Part shown: positions 16,180-24,931 of the stretch, piece by piece | Position numbering within the stretch: position 1 is the first letter of the stretch | Layout of the letters: each line of letters opens with the position of its first letter | Assembly (NCBI GenBank): GCA_023432025.1 | Contig: JAEYVE010000181.1 | Location: 1 to 50,757, forward strand | DNA length: 50,757 nucleotides | Reading direction: 5' to 3' | Source: Pseudomonadota bacterium | GTDB lineage: Bacteria; Myxococcota_A; Polyangia; Polyangiales; Polyangiaceae | Made by a program: the position numbers and the translations under genes | Notes under the pieces: model-generated | The model's input: the letters and a program-made list of their open reading frames with translations, nothing else | Told to the model about the DNA's origin: nothing | Database searches by the model: none

Positions 16180-18726
16180 TCAGAAGTCGAGCTTGGCGCC
16201 GATCTGCACCAAACGCGGTGCGTTGGGTCGCGCGCCGTACGGACGGTGCGACACGACGTACTGCGAACCGAGCACGTTGCGCACGTTCACGGACACGGAG
16301 AGAGGCCCGTACACGCGATAGCGCGCGCTCGCGTCCAACCAGAGCTGTGAGTCCGTGGACATGACCTCGTCCAGCGGCTCCGTGCCGGGTTGCTCGCGCG
16401 TGGCCGACACGTAGTTCAAGCCAACGATGCCTCCTGCGCGGTCGGTCTCGACGCCGAGCGAGGCGTTCACTTGATGACGGGGCACGTAGGGCAGCTCGTC
16501 GCCTTTCTCGACCTCGCCGTAGATGACGTCCTCTGCCTTGAAGGCGCTCCGGAACTCCGCGCGCGTGTAGGTGTAGGCCGCGAGGAACGGGAACTTGAGT
16601 GAGCCGACGCGGAGCTCGTGCTCGGCCGAAGCCTCGAAGCCGTAAATGCGCGCCTCGCCCGCGTCGAACTGGGTGTCGATATCGTCGGGATCGCAGCCCG
16701 CCGCCAGCGTGCAGCTGATCGTCAGGTTCGAGTAGTCGTTGTAGAAGCCGATGACCTCGCCCCGCGCCGCCCCCGTCCTGGCGCGTAGCCCCGCTTCGTA
16801 GTTCACGCTGTACTCGGGCTCGACGCGTTCGTGGCTAGCGACCGGCGGCGGGCTGAAGCCGCGGTAAACACCGGCGAGCGCGCCCAGATAGTCCGTGATG
16901 GCGACGAAGAGGCCCGCGCCCGGCATCACCGCGACGACACTTCGATCGCCTTCCGCGCCGGACAGAAAATCTTCGCGCTCCGACCGAATGAGCTCGGTGC
17001 GGACGCCGGGGGTGAAGGTGAGGGCGCGCCACGTCATCGCGTCCGTCGCGTGCACGGCGAGCGCGTACGTTTCCTCGAAGTTGGCGGCGGTGACGGTCTC
17101 TGCCGTGCCGTCGGGGATCAGCTGTCCCCCGATCATGAGGAAGCCGTTTTCGCTGTGGCGGCGCTTGATGGAGTCGTTGTGGAGCCGTACGCCCGCCTCG
17201 ACGCTGTGCGAAAGCGGCCCCGTTTGGGCCTTCAGCTGCGCTACGGTTTGCACGCCCTGGCTCACGAAGGTGCGGTCGTTCGGGCCAATGAGCAGCGCTT
17301 CCGCCAGCGACGCGCTGTCGGATTCGCCCTTCAGCACCGCGTAGTACGACGCGCTCGTCGGAGAATCGGGGTTCTCCAGCACGGGCCCAATCTTGGTTCC
17401 GCGGAACTGGTTCACCTTGCGCCAAGCGCGTTTGTAGTCGTGGCGATACGCCTTGGTTTGCAGCACCAAGTCGTAGCTGGGCACCTCGAGCTGATGGCTC
17501 AGCACGATCGAGGTGCGGTGGTTCTTCATCTGATCGAGCGCGCTCGCCGCGTAGCGCTGGTACGGATCGTCTCGGAAGTCGTCCTCGCTGAGGCCCAGAT
17601 ACGTCTCGTTGGACACCTCGTCCGAGTAGGTGAGCTTGAGGCCCAACGTGTTCAGGTTCTCCGCGCGCGGGTCGATGACGTACGAGCCCTTCACCATCCA
17701 CTCGTTGCGCGTGGAACCGGTGTCGGCGTCGTTCGGCAGCGTCTTGAAGCCGTCGTCGTGCAAATGCACGCCCTCCACGAGGAACCCGGTCTGCTCGTCG
17801 CTGGTGCCGAAATAGCCGTGCGCTTTGGCGTAACCGAACTGACCCGCGCCCACCGCGAGCGACCCGGACGTGGTCGACGGAATCGCGCGTGTCCCGAAAT
17901 CTATGGCGCCACCTACCGTTTGTGGGCCGAACGCGACGGCCCCCGGCCCCTTGATGACGCGCACCTGCGTCATGCGGCTCATGAGCGGAAAATAGTACGC
18001 CGCCGGCGCGGAGTACGGCGCCGGCCCGAACAACACGCCGTCCTCCATCAGCGTGAGCTTCTTGCTGCGATCGGGGTTCACACCGCGAATGCCGATGTTC
18101 GGTCGGAGCCCCATGCCGTCCTCGGCGCGCACGTACACGCCCGGCACCTGCACGAGCACGGAGTTCGGGTCGTCGTACGAGAAGCGCTCGAGCTGGCGCC
18201 CCTTGATGACGTGCGCAGAGCCGGCGACTTGGGCGATGCGAGTGCCGGCGACGGTCACCTCTTGCTCCACTTCGGCTTCGGGCGACGCGTTCGCGGCCGC
18301 CACGTCGACCTCCGTGGAAGCCGGTGGCGCGCTCGGCGGATCGATGCTGGTGCTCGGCGCTGCGGGCGGCTGCGGCGCAGGCTCCGCCGCAGGTTCGTTC
18401 GGCTGAGCCGCGGGCGCCTCCGAAGGCGGCGAGGATGCGTCGGCAGACGCGGCGCCCGCGGGCTCCGAATCATCCGGTGCTGGCGTGGGTTCTTCCGCGG
18501 GCGGAGGAGCGTTCGGCGCGGATGCGTCTTCGCTGGGCGCGTCGGGCGCGCTGGGAGTGGCAGGAGCGCTCGGTGCGGGCGCGGCAGGCGGCGCGGCGTC
18601 CGTTTCGCGGGAGCCCTCGGCGGGCTCGGGCTGCGCCAAGACGGACGCGGGCAAGAGCCACAGGGTACCGAGAGCCGTCAGCAAGCGGAGAGCGCGGTGG
18701 GAACGAAGGGCAGAAGCTTTGGACAT
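16180..18726 (-). CDS. FecA-like TonB-dependent outer-membrane receptor with Pro/Ala/Glu-rich extension
   Basis: 848 aa from the ATG at 18726, chosen because it gives a clean signal peptide (~31 aa, ending PASVLA-QPEP). A TTG at 18771 would overlap the upstream stop instead. Residues ~32-153 are almost entirely Pro, Ala, Ser, Glu and Asp. The plug domain follows (EVTVAGTRIAQ..., LRPNIGIRGVNPDRSKK, KGPGAVAFGPQTVGGAIDFGTRAIP, close to the FecA-type plug), then a ~22-strand barrel with EPEYSVNYEAGLR and a terminal LVQIGAKLDF. The function would be TonB-driven uptake of a ferric or other metal chelate. Last gene of the imelysin/carboxylase-like operon. No clear TonB box was found. The substrate is inferred only from family and neighbours. 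Confidence 0.93.
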   Translation of the reverse strand: MSKASALRSHRALRLLTALGTLWLLPASVLAQPEPAEGSRETDAAPPAAPAPSAPATPSAPDAPSEDASAPNAPPPAEEPTPAPDDSEPAGAASADASSPPSEAPAAQPNEPAAEPAPQPPAAPSTSIDPPSAPPASTEVDVAAANASPEAEVEQEVTVAGTRIAQVAGSAHVIKGRQLERFSYDDPNSVLVQVPGVYVRAEDGMGLRPNIGIRGVNPDRSKKLTLMEDGVLFGPAPYSAPAAYYFPLMSRMTQVRVIKGPGAVAFGPQTVGGAIDFGTRAIPSTTSGSLAVGAGQFGYAKAHGYFGTSDEQTGFLVEGVHLHDDGFKTLPNDADTGSTRNEWMVKGSYVIDPRAENLNTLGLKLTYSDEVSNETYLGLSEDDFRDDPYQRYAASALDQMKNHRTSIVLSHQLEVPSYDLVLQTKAYRHDYKRAWRKVNQFRGTKIGPVLENPDSPTSASYYAVLKGESDSASLAEALLIGPNDRTFVSQGVQTVAQLKAQTGPLSHSVEAGVRLHNDSIKRRHSENGFLMIGGQLIPDGTAETVTAANFEETYALAVHATDAMTWRALTFTPGVRTELIRSEREDFLSGAEGDRSVVAVMPGAGLFVAITDYLGALAGVYRGFSPPPVASHERVEPEYSVNYEAGLRARTGAARGEVIGFYNDYSNLTISCTLAAGCDPDDIDTQFDAGEARIYGFEASAEHELRVGSLKFPFLAAYTYTRAEFRSAFKAEDVIYGEVEKGDELPYVPRHQVNASLGVETDRAGGIVGLNYVSATREQPGTEPLDEVMSTDSQLWLDASARYRVYGPLSVSVNVRNVLGSQYVVSHRPYGARPNAPRLVQIGAKLDF

Positions 18727-18767
18727 GATGGATGGCTCGCGAAGTGCGAGAAGAAGCGGGGAAGGAG

Positions 18768-20243
18768 TCAAAGCACCGGGCGCGTGCGCGGTGGCGGCCC
18801 CGCGGGGGCCGGCAAGATCCAGTCGGCGCGGCGGAGCCCGTCGGAGACGCGCGTCAAATCCACGTTGGGGTCGATCATGAGTGAGCTACGACGCCCGTTC
18901 AGCGCCACACGAGACTCCGCTCGGACCTCCACCGGCCCCAAGCCGCGCGCCTCCATGTCGCGCTGCACGTGGTGCGCGAGCTGCAGGATGAGATCCGGCT
19001 GGCTCGACATTTCGCTCTCCTGCATCCCGGTGAGGTACGAGCGCGGGCTCACGTGCCACACCTTGCCGGTGAGCTTGTTGCGAACGACGAACGTGGTGCT
19101 GCCACCTTTGGCGCGCAGCATGACTCGCCAAGAGAACCGCATGCCTTGCTCGTGCCAAAGCACGTTGCCACCGTAACCGAGGTACCGAAACGGCAACGCC
19201 AAGTGCACCAAGCAGTAGGTGACTCCGAACGCGAGCCCGAGCCGCCGAACGAAAGACGGGCGCAGCCAACCCAGCCGGGGCGCGCTCGCCCGAGCGAGCG
19301 CGTCCGCCGCGCGACGCTCGAGCTCCGAAAAGCGACCCGACACGCGAGCCAGCAGACGAGCGAGCACGGCCCCGACATGGCGCGGCCAGCTCGGCGAAAA
19401 GAACGCCACCGCGGACAGCACCATGATGACCGGGAACATGCCGATCGGAAACAGGATGCGCGTCATCACGTGGAAGGCGATGACCACCAAGTACGCCCAC
19501 GGACGGCTGCGCCGCCACGAGAGCCAACCGACGATGGTGACGTCGAACAAAAATCCGCACCAGCTCATCAGGAGCGGCACGCCGTCCATCGTCAGAAGCG
19601 GACCGACGAGCGGCAAATCCGTGCGCGTGCCGAGCCAAATGCGAAGCGGCTGACCATGGAGCAGCCAATCGCTCTGCGCCTTGGCCAACCCCGCGAACGT
19701 GTAAACGACGCCCACCTGAAAGCGGAACAGCCAGAGCCAGGCGCCGGAAACGGTGGGTGCGGCGTCCGCCGAGCGGCGTCCGAGTCGAGCGGCGAGCCAG
19801 GCGTCCACCGAGTAGGCGCGGTTGGCCGGCGACACCGCGAGCAGCCAGGAGAGCAGCGCCGCCAAATAGTAGTGGTTCAGGTACGTAGAGACGTCGATGA
19901 GCTGGATGTACGTGATGCCCAGCGCAAAGGCCGGCGCGGCGAGACGGAACAAGAACCCGAAAGAAACAGCCAGCGCCAGCGCCGCAAGACACCAAAAGAG
20001 CGCGTGCATCTGGGGCGCCGGCAGCGGCTCCACCCACTCGAAGCCCCAGTATTTGAAGAAGAATCGCGGCTGCACGAAGAGGCGCTCCACCCAGCCGTAG
20101 CCGATGAAGCGCAGCATGCTGATACAGAGCGCGAGGCCATAGAGCACGCGGAAGGCCGCGAGCCACGCGATGTCCACACGACCGAAGAGGGCTTGGCCGA
20201 ATCGCAACCGCAGCGTCGCCAGAGCCCCCGTCGCCTCAGTCAT
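18768..20243 (-). CDS. HTTM-domain vitamin K-dependent gamma-carboxylase-like membrane enzyme
   Basis: 491 aa, multi-spanning. Three blocks match human gamma-glutamyl carboxylase. YLNHYYLAALL gives His124, aligning with His160. YTFAGLAKAQSDW gives Lys188, aligning with the catalytic base Lys218 in AGVKKLDADW. FHVMTRILFPIGMFPVIM...SPSWPR gives His258, aligning with His287. The C-terminal ~120 residues are soluble. Vertebrate enzymes carboxylate Glu to Gla using reduced vitamin K; bacterial relatives such as that of Leptospira may only epoxidise the quinone, so Gla formation here is not established. The ATG lies within the last eight bases of the imelysin gene, with GGGAG four bases before it, which indicates translational coupling. 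Its partner or substrate may be the imelysin or another lipoprotein of the operon. Confidence 0.9.
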   Translation of the reverse strand: MTEATGALATLRLRFGQALFGRVDIAWLAAFRVLYGLALCISMLRFIGYGWVERLFVQPRFFFKYWGFEWVEPLPAPQMHALFWCLAALALAVSFGFLFRLAAPAFALGITYIQLIDVSTYLNHYYLAALLSWLLAVSPANRAYSVDAWLAARLGRRSADAAPTVSGAWLWLFRFQVGVVYTFAGLAKAQSDWLLHGQPLRIWLGTRTDLPLVGPLLTMDGVPLLMSWCGFLFDVTIVGWLSWRRSRPWAYLVVIAFHVMTRILFPIGMFPVIMVLSAVAFFSPSWPRHVGAVLARLLARVSGRFSELERRAADALARASAPRLGWLRPSFVRRLGLAFGVTYCLVHLALPFRYLGYGGNVLWHEQGMRFSWRVMLRAKGGSTTFVVRNKLTGKVWHVSPRSYLTGMQESEMSSQPDLILQLAHHVQRDMEARGLGPVEVRAESRVALNGRRSSLMIDPNVDLTRVSDGLRRADWILPAPAGPPPRTRPVL

Positions 20244-21657
20244 TGTCTCCCTCGAGCGTCGCGGGAAGCTTGAGGTTGAGCGCGCTGCCCGCTCCGAAGA
20301 AGTCCGCCTTGAGAAGATCCGTGAGGCCCTTGATTGCGCGGTACGCTTCCTCGATCTGCGCGGGCGTCGCCTGGTGGAAGGGCGGCAGCGCGTCGAACAC
20401 GCTCTGCGCGTTTTCGTAGGCGTCGATCATGTCGTCGGCGAGCTGCTCTTGGCCTACCGCGCGCAGCCAATCGTCGAAGCCGATGCCCTCGCCGTTTTCG
20501 CCGCACCCGACGAACAGCGCTCGAAAGCCACGCAGGTTGGCTCGCAGGCTCTCCGTGGCCAGCTGCGCGTACGGCGTTTCTTGGGTGACCAAGGCGTTTT
20601 GGGTGTACCCAGCAGGCACGCCGAGCTTCCAGTCTTTCACCTCGCGCTCGACGTAAATGAGCGCCCAGGCCAAGACGTTCATGGCCTCTTGCTCGTTCGG
20701 GTACACGCTCGGGTGAGCGGCGACGTTCACGAACTTGTCATGATAGGCCTTGCCTGCCTCGCCGAACGCTCGGCTCAAGTTCTCTGCTTGTGCTCGCAGA
20801 TCGGCCGCCAGCGCCACGGCGTACGACACCTTGCGACTTTCGATTTCCTCCGCGGGCAATTGAGCCCACGCCTTGGCGGCGGCCGTCACGGCCAGGCACG
20901 CCGTATCCGACTCTTCGTAGAACAAGAGATACTCGAGCGCCGTGAGGCCACGCGCGGTGACGAGCACGCTGCCGACGCCGCTCTGCAAATACTTTTGGCT
21001 GACGAGCTGCTCTTCGACTCGGCAGCGCGCCGCCTTTGGCCAGTAGTAGATGGCCGCGCGCAGATCCTGACCCTGGTAAACGTCCATGGTCGTCTCCGCG
21101 AGCGGACCGAACTGAAAAGCCTCGAGGCGCGACCAAACCAGCATCGCCTCACGAAAGCGGTCCCGTGCAGCCGCGAGCTTCTTGGCGGAACGGTCTTCCG
21201 CGTACGCAGCCACGCTCGCTTCGAGCGCGGCGGCGGTGGCCTCGAACTCACAGAAGTTCCACAAGGAGCACTCGGCCGCTGCGCTGCGCAGCGCAGCGCG
21301 CGAGAACGTACCTTCCTTCACGGGAGGAGCGCCGCACTCGATGCCGTTCGTCGACCCGCCGCTGGCGGCGCCTCCCGTGGCTGTCTTCCCACCACTGCCG
21401 ACGCCGATCCCACCGCCGTCCCCCGACGCCGCGCCGCCGGTGCCCGGACCTGCGCCGCCCGGACCGTTCGTGGCGCCGCCTGAACCCGTCTTACCGCCCG
21501 AAGCATTTCCGTTGTCGGATGCGACGAAATGCTCCTTCGGGTCCGTGGTCGTACAGGCGCTGGAAAAAAGCGTCCCGACCAGCAACGCGGAGAGACCGAG
21601 CAAGGAACCACGGAGCCCAAATGGCCGACGGCGCTTGAATGCGAGTGCAAGGTTCAT
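20236..21657 (-). CDS. Imelysin-family (peptidase M75-like) surface lipoprotein
   Basis: 473 aa. The lipoprotein signal ends LFSSAC (Cys35). A Gly/Ser/Thr-rich linker (~50-104) follows, then an all-helical imelysin domain of two four-helix bundles: MLVWSRLEAFQFGPL, the hallmark RGLTALEYLLF (236-246), and a second half with NVLAWALIYVEREVKDWKLG...LRANLRGFRALF. The classical GxHxxE metal site reads GLTALE here, with Ala in place of His, as in IrpA-type rather than EfeM-type members. Imelysins are linked to iron uptake, not proven proteases. It overlaps the next gene by eight bases. The preceding lipoprotein gene is 82 bases upstream with a hairpin between. Confidence 0.92.
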   Translation of the reverse strand: MNLALAFKRRRPFGLRGSLLGLSALLVGTLFSSACTTTDPKEHFVASDNGNASGGKTGSGGATNGPGGAGPGTGGAASGDGGGIGVGSGGKTATGGAASGGSTNGIECGAPPVKEGTFSRAALRSAAAECSLWNFCEFEATAAALEASVAAYAEDRSAKKLAAARDRFREAMLVWSRLEAFQFGPLAETTMDVYQGQDLRAAIYYWPKAARCRVEEQLVSQKYLQSGVGSVLVTARGLTALEYLLFYEESDTACLAVTAAAKAWAQLPAEEIESRKVSYAVALAADLRAQAENLSRAFGEAGKAYHDKFVNVAAHPSVYPNEQEAMNVLAWALIYVEREVKDWKLGVPAGYTQNALVTQETPYAQLATESLRANLRGFRALFVGCGENGEGIGFDDWLRAVGQEQLADDMIDAYENAQSVFDALPPFHQATPAQIEEAYRAIKGLTDLLKADFFGAGSALNLKLPATLEGDND

Positions 21658-21683
21658 GGCAAAGAGGAAGCGTGGAAAATGGA

Positions 21684-21713
21684 CTCTGGGGTCCCCACGA
21701 GGAGACCCCAGAG
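21684..21713 (-). terminator. Hairpin between the delta-60 and imelysin genes
   Basis: A perfect 10-bp stem (CTCTGGGGTC at 21684-21693, GACCCCAGAG at 21704-21713) has a 10-base loop and, on the minus-strand RNA, is followed by CCATTTTCC. It lies after the delta-60 stop (21740) and 27 bases before the imelysin ATG. It could be a partial terminator or an mRNA-end stabiliser giving more upstream lipoprotein than downstream products. Confidence 0.55.
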
Positions 21714-21739
21714 CAGGGACGGGGAAGACGCGCCTATCG

Positions 21740-23590
21740 TCAGTCGCCGATCTGGAGAATGGCGAGGAGCACTCCAGCAGCTCCGCCGCTCGTGATGGCC
21801 GCGATGCGCTTTCCGTTGCCCGAGAGCGCGACCTTGTAGAACTGCTCGTTGCTACCCGGAAGCGGATTCGAGTTGACCGGGTCGTAGCGGAAGACGCCGT
21901 TTTCGCCGACCTCTTCGTCGAGACCGCCGTCCGGCAGCGCCACGAGGATGGCGGGGTAAGTGAGCGCCGGCACGGCTTGCACGGGCGGGTCGGCGCTCGG
22001 GTTGGCGTTCACGCCAGACTTGGAGCCAAAGTGACCGACGAACACGACGCGGTCGTCGGGCAGCACCAAGAGGTCACGCCCTTGCTCGACCTTGTTCGGG
22101 AACGCAGCGACGCCTTCGGTCTGAATGGCGAACGTGCCCTCGGTGCCGTACGTCGTATCGAGCGCGCCCGGGCGGAGGCCGAACGTCACGATGTCGTTGG
22201 CCACCGTGGTTTCGTAGCCGAAGCTCGAAGCCACGTTGACGTCCGTCGCACCGCCGTAACCCACCGTCACGTAGCGACCGTTCGACTGCAGGCGCGCCGC
22301 GTAGCACTCCGCGCGGCCGCCGTCGCCGATGAACGGGTTCGACACGAACACGCCCACCTGGTTGGTGCCGTACGTAAAGGCCGGATCGGGCGCGCCGTTC
22401 GGTAGGAGCCGAGCAAGGACGATGTGGTTCCCGTAGCCGGTGCCTGCGCCCGCGCCGGAGCCGTTGAAGTTCGAGTACCCGGACGTGACGATCGAGCCGT
22501 CGGCCTCGACCGTGCCGCGACGGCTGTTGTCGGCGTTGTGGCCGTAGACGCCCTCGGTACCGAAGGTGAAGACCTTGCCACCATTGAACGCGAGATCCGG
22601 CTTGCCCGTGCGCGCGATGACGCGAGCCACGTAGCGGTCGTTGTCCGTGCGCTGCGGGCCGGAGCTGACCTTGGCGGCGGGGCCGTGACCGAAGATCACG
22701 AGCTTCTCGGTGCCGGTGCTCCAGTCGACGAGGAGATCGCCGGGAGCGTCGTTCGCACTCGCGTTGTCCGCTTCCGTCCAACCGAAGTCGACACGCTGCA
22801 CACCATCGGTGCCGAAGCTCGTCACCAGATTTCCAGTGTCGGAGTCGATGCGCGCCAAGACGGCGTCGTTGCCCGAGTTGCTCGCGGCCGTCGCCTGCAC
22901 CAAGACCACGACGTCGCCGTTCGCCAGCTCGACGACGGCCTGAGCGGCTTCGTTGCCGGAGTTGGTGACGGTGACCACCGGGGGCTCCGAGTCGTCCGTG
23001 CTCGTCGTGCGCGGGCGCAGGTTGAGAAGCAGGACGCCGTCGTCGTCGAACGTGGTGTCGAGCGAGCCGTCGGCGTTGAAGCGCACGATGGCGGTGTGCT
23101 GATCCGCCGTGTCGGAGACGAGCACGCCGGTGCCGGCCGCGTAGATCTTGCCCGCGCTGCCCGTTACCGTGGAGTAGACGAGACCCTTCAGGTCGGTGAC
23201 GCGCACGTCGTCGGATTCGTCTCCCGGGCTACCGGAGTCGACCTGGAACAGCGCCACCTCGGCGACCTCGGTGATGGCAGCGAAGGGCACTGGGCCGCTT
23301 CCGCCCGTGCCGCCGGTCGCTCCAGTACCGCCGGTGGCCCCAGTGCCGTCCGTGCCGCCCGTCGCGGGCTCACCGCCCTGACCAGGAGCTCCCGCGGTGC
23401 CCTTGTCGCCCCCGGTTCCGCCAGTGTTCTTGCTGCCACCGCTGGCCTTCTTGCCACCGGTGCCGTCCTCGCCCGCTTGCCCGCCCGTTTGGTCGGAGGA
23501 CGTGGAATCGTCGTCTCCACACGCCGCAAGCGTGGCCGCGCTGATTAAGAGGGCAGCGATGCCCGTAAATCCGAACCGACTGGTACGCAT
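21740..23590 (-). CDS. Delta-60 repeat lipoprotein
   Basis: 616 aa from ATG 23590, chosen because it yields a lipoprotein signal ending TLAAC (Cys24) and has AAAAGG upstream. A Gly/Thr/Ser-rich linker (~30-98) precedes a domain made of delta-60 repeats, recognisable by variants of LDTTFDDDGV (SLDTTFDDDG, LVTSFGTDGV, PDLAFNGGKV, PDPAFTYGTN, ALDTTYGTEG). Such repeats form beta-propeller-like surface proteins whose ligands are unknown. It is the first gene of the candidate operon with imelysin, carboxylase-like enzyme and receptor, and a possible promoter lies about 140 bases upstream. A longer frame back to 23806 lacks a signal peptide. Confidence 0.85.
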   Translation of the reverse strand: MRTSRFGFTGIAALLISAATLAACGDDDSTSSDQTGGQAGEDGTGGKKASGGSKNTGGTGGDKGTAGAPGQGGEPATGGTDGTGATGGTGATGGTGGSGPVPFAAITEVAEVALFQVDSGSPGDESDDVRVTDLKGLVYSTVTGSAGKIYAAGTGVLVSDTADQHTAIVRFNADGSLDTTFDDDGVLLLNLRPRTTSTDDSEPPVVTVTNSGNEAAQAVVELANGDVVVLVQATAASNSGNDAVLARIDSDTGNLVTSFGTDGVQRVDFGWTEADNASANDAPGDLLVDWSTGTEKLVIFGHGPAAKVSSGPQRTDNDRYVARVIARTGKPDLAFNGGKVFTFGTEGVYGHNADNSRRGTVEADGSIVTSGYSNFNGSGAGAGTGYGNHIVLARLLPNGAPDPAFTYGTNQVGVFVSNPFIGDGGRAECYAARLQSNGRYVTVGYGGATDVNVASSFGYETTVANDIVTFGLRPGALDTTYGTEGTFAIQTEGVAAFPNKVEQGRDLLVLPDDRVVFVGHFGSKSGVNANPSADPPVQAVPALTYPAILVALPDGGLDEEVGENGVFRYDPVNSNPLPGSNEQFYKVALSGNGKRIAAITSGGAAGVLLAILQIGD

Positions 23591-23726
23591 GACTGGTGAA
23601 ACCTTTTGTAGTGAAACTGTTAGCCGCGGCTGGCTTGACCACGGACTTGGGGTTGCCGAAGGCAACGAAGCCACCGCTGAGGTGCCCTGAGAAGCGAAGC
23701 GCACGAGGGCCTTCCCTCCGAGCGCG

Positions 23727-23755
23727 TTCATATCGGAGATGAAAGTCGTTTGCAA
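23727..23755 (-). promoter_or_regulatory. Candidate sigma-70-type promoter of the delta-60/imelysin operon
   Basis: On the minus strand TTGCAA (23750-23755) and TATGAA (23727-23732) are separated by exactly 17 bases in a locally AT-richer stretch. This predicts a leader of about 130 nt before the ATG at 23590. No palindromic Fur box is evident. Confidence 0.4.
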
Positions 23756-24377
23756 TAAGGTGTGTTCAACTCCGTCTGCGGGCCCCGCGCCACGCAGCGC
23801 AACCATCCAACTTTATGAAGTCTTTTCCCCAAGCCCCCTGTTTTGCGGGCGCTTGAGCCTGGTAGGGCGAGCAGTTGATTTTCAAGTTCCTGCCCTCGGA
23901 CGGCAGCGTTCGGCCGCCTCCGCGCGCCGCCTGAGACGTCGAAGCGGGGCGCGCTCGAGCCCGATTCGGAGCGCGTGACACCACGGAAAAGCGCAAGAAC
24001 CGAACGCCGGGGGGCGGCTCAGCGCGCTTTCGCAATCGAAATGCCAACAGCGACGGCCAAGAAGGTTTCGTCAAACGGGCCCGCTCTGCAGCTCGGACGG
24101 ACTTCTTCGCCCTTTACGCAGGGCGGCCCACCGACAGGCCACCCCGCGCAGCCAGCCCCCGCTCTGAAACGCAAACCTCTGGCGAGTGAATCGCCGTCAG
24201 GGTCTCGCGGCGTCACCCGACAGCCGGACGTCGCCGACAACGCTGCTTTTGATGGACGCGAGAGCGCGCGTCTGGAGCGTGTCTCGTCAGAGCTGGGCTT
24301 GCTGCGCTCGAGCGTTTTCGAAGCCCGGTCGATTGTTTCCGGCGCCCGTTCCACCGTTCTTGGAGCGACCGTTCTCG

Positions 24378-24416
24378 GAGCCCAGTGGCAGGCCCTCCCC
24401 TCCCGCCACTGGGCTC
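24378..24416. repeat. Perfect 12-bp inverted repeat
   Basis: GAGCCCAGTGGC (24378-24389) and its exact reverse complement (24405-24416) flank a 15-base pyrimidine-rich loop in the non-coding stretch. There is no U-tract on either side. Confidence 0.75.
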
Positions 24417-24811
24417 GTCCTCCGGTTCCCCCCGACACTCCCCCTCGAGCCACACGGCTTCCGGCGCATCGTTGTGGACCCAACGCACCGAGCGGGCTCC
24501 AGCGACGCGGAGTAGCCCGCTCGCCCCTGCGACGACCACACGGCAGCGAACGTCTGCGTGACGTACGAAACGCTCCGGCAGGTCATCATGCTTTCATCGT
24601 GCCCGACCCCATTTTCCGACGAGTTTCCGCAACGCGACGTACGCTCGAAGAGCACCCTCTTGCGCAAAAATGTCGCACAACGTGCGATGCGCTCACCCAA
24701 CGAACGCCTCCCGCTGGACGCGCAGGCACGTCGCCTCGCGCCCCCATCGGTCCGCCGCCACGAAGTCTCCAAAAGGCCGTCACCGCGCATTGCCGGGGCT
24801 GGGCGCGCGCT

Positions 24812-24931
24812 GGACCCATCCGCTCGCTCGCATCCGCCCCACGCCGCACCCGCGCATCGCCCACGCGTCCGCGCGCCGCACAGTGCCCGGGTGCCGACGC
24901 GCCGGACCCACCAGCTCGCTCGCATCCGCCC
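24812..24931. repeat. Pair of 28-bp direct repeats
   Basis: The segments 24812-24839 and 24904-24931 are identical at 26 of 28 positions (core GCTCGCTCGCATCCGCCC), spaced 92 bases, within the non-coding stretch. Confidence 0.75.

Noticed and set aside
16831..19176. 781-codon plus-strand open frame
   Set aside because: Antisense to the TonB receptor and the carboxylase-like gene; Arg-rich low-complexity product.
23591..23830. Fur box upstream of the imelysin operon
   Set aside because: I looked for a GATAATGATAATCATTATC-like palindrome on both strands and saw no acceptable match.
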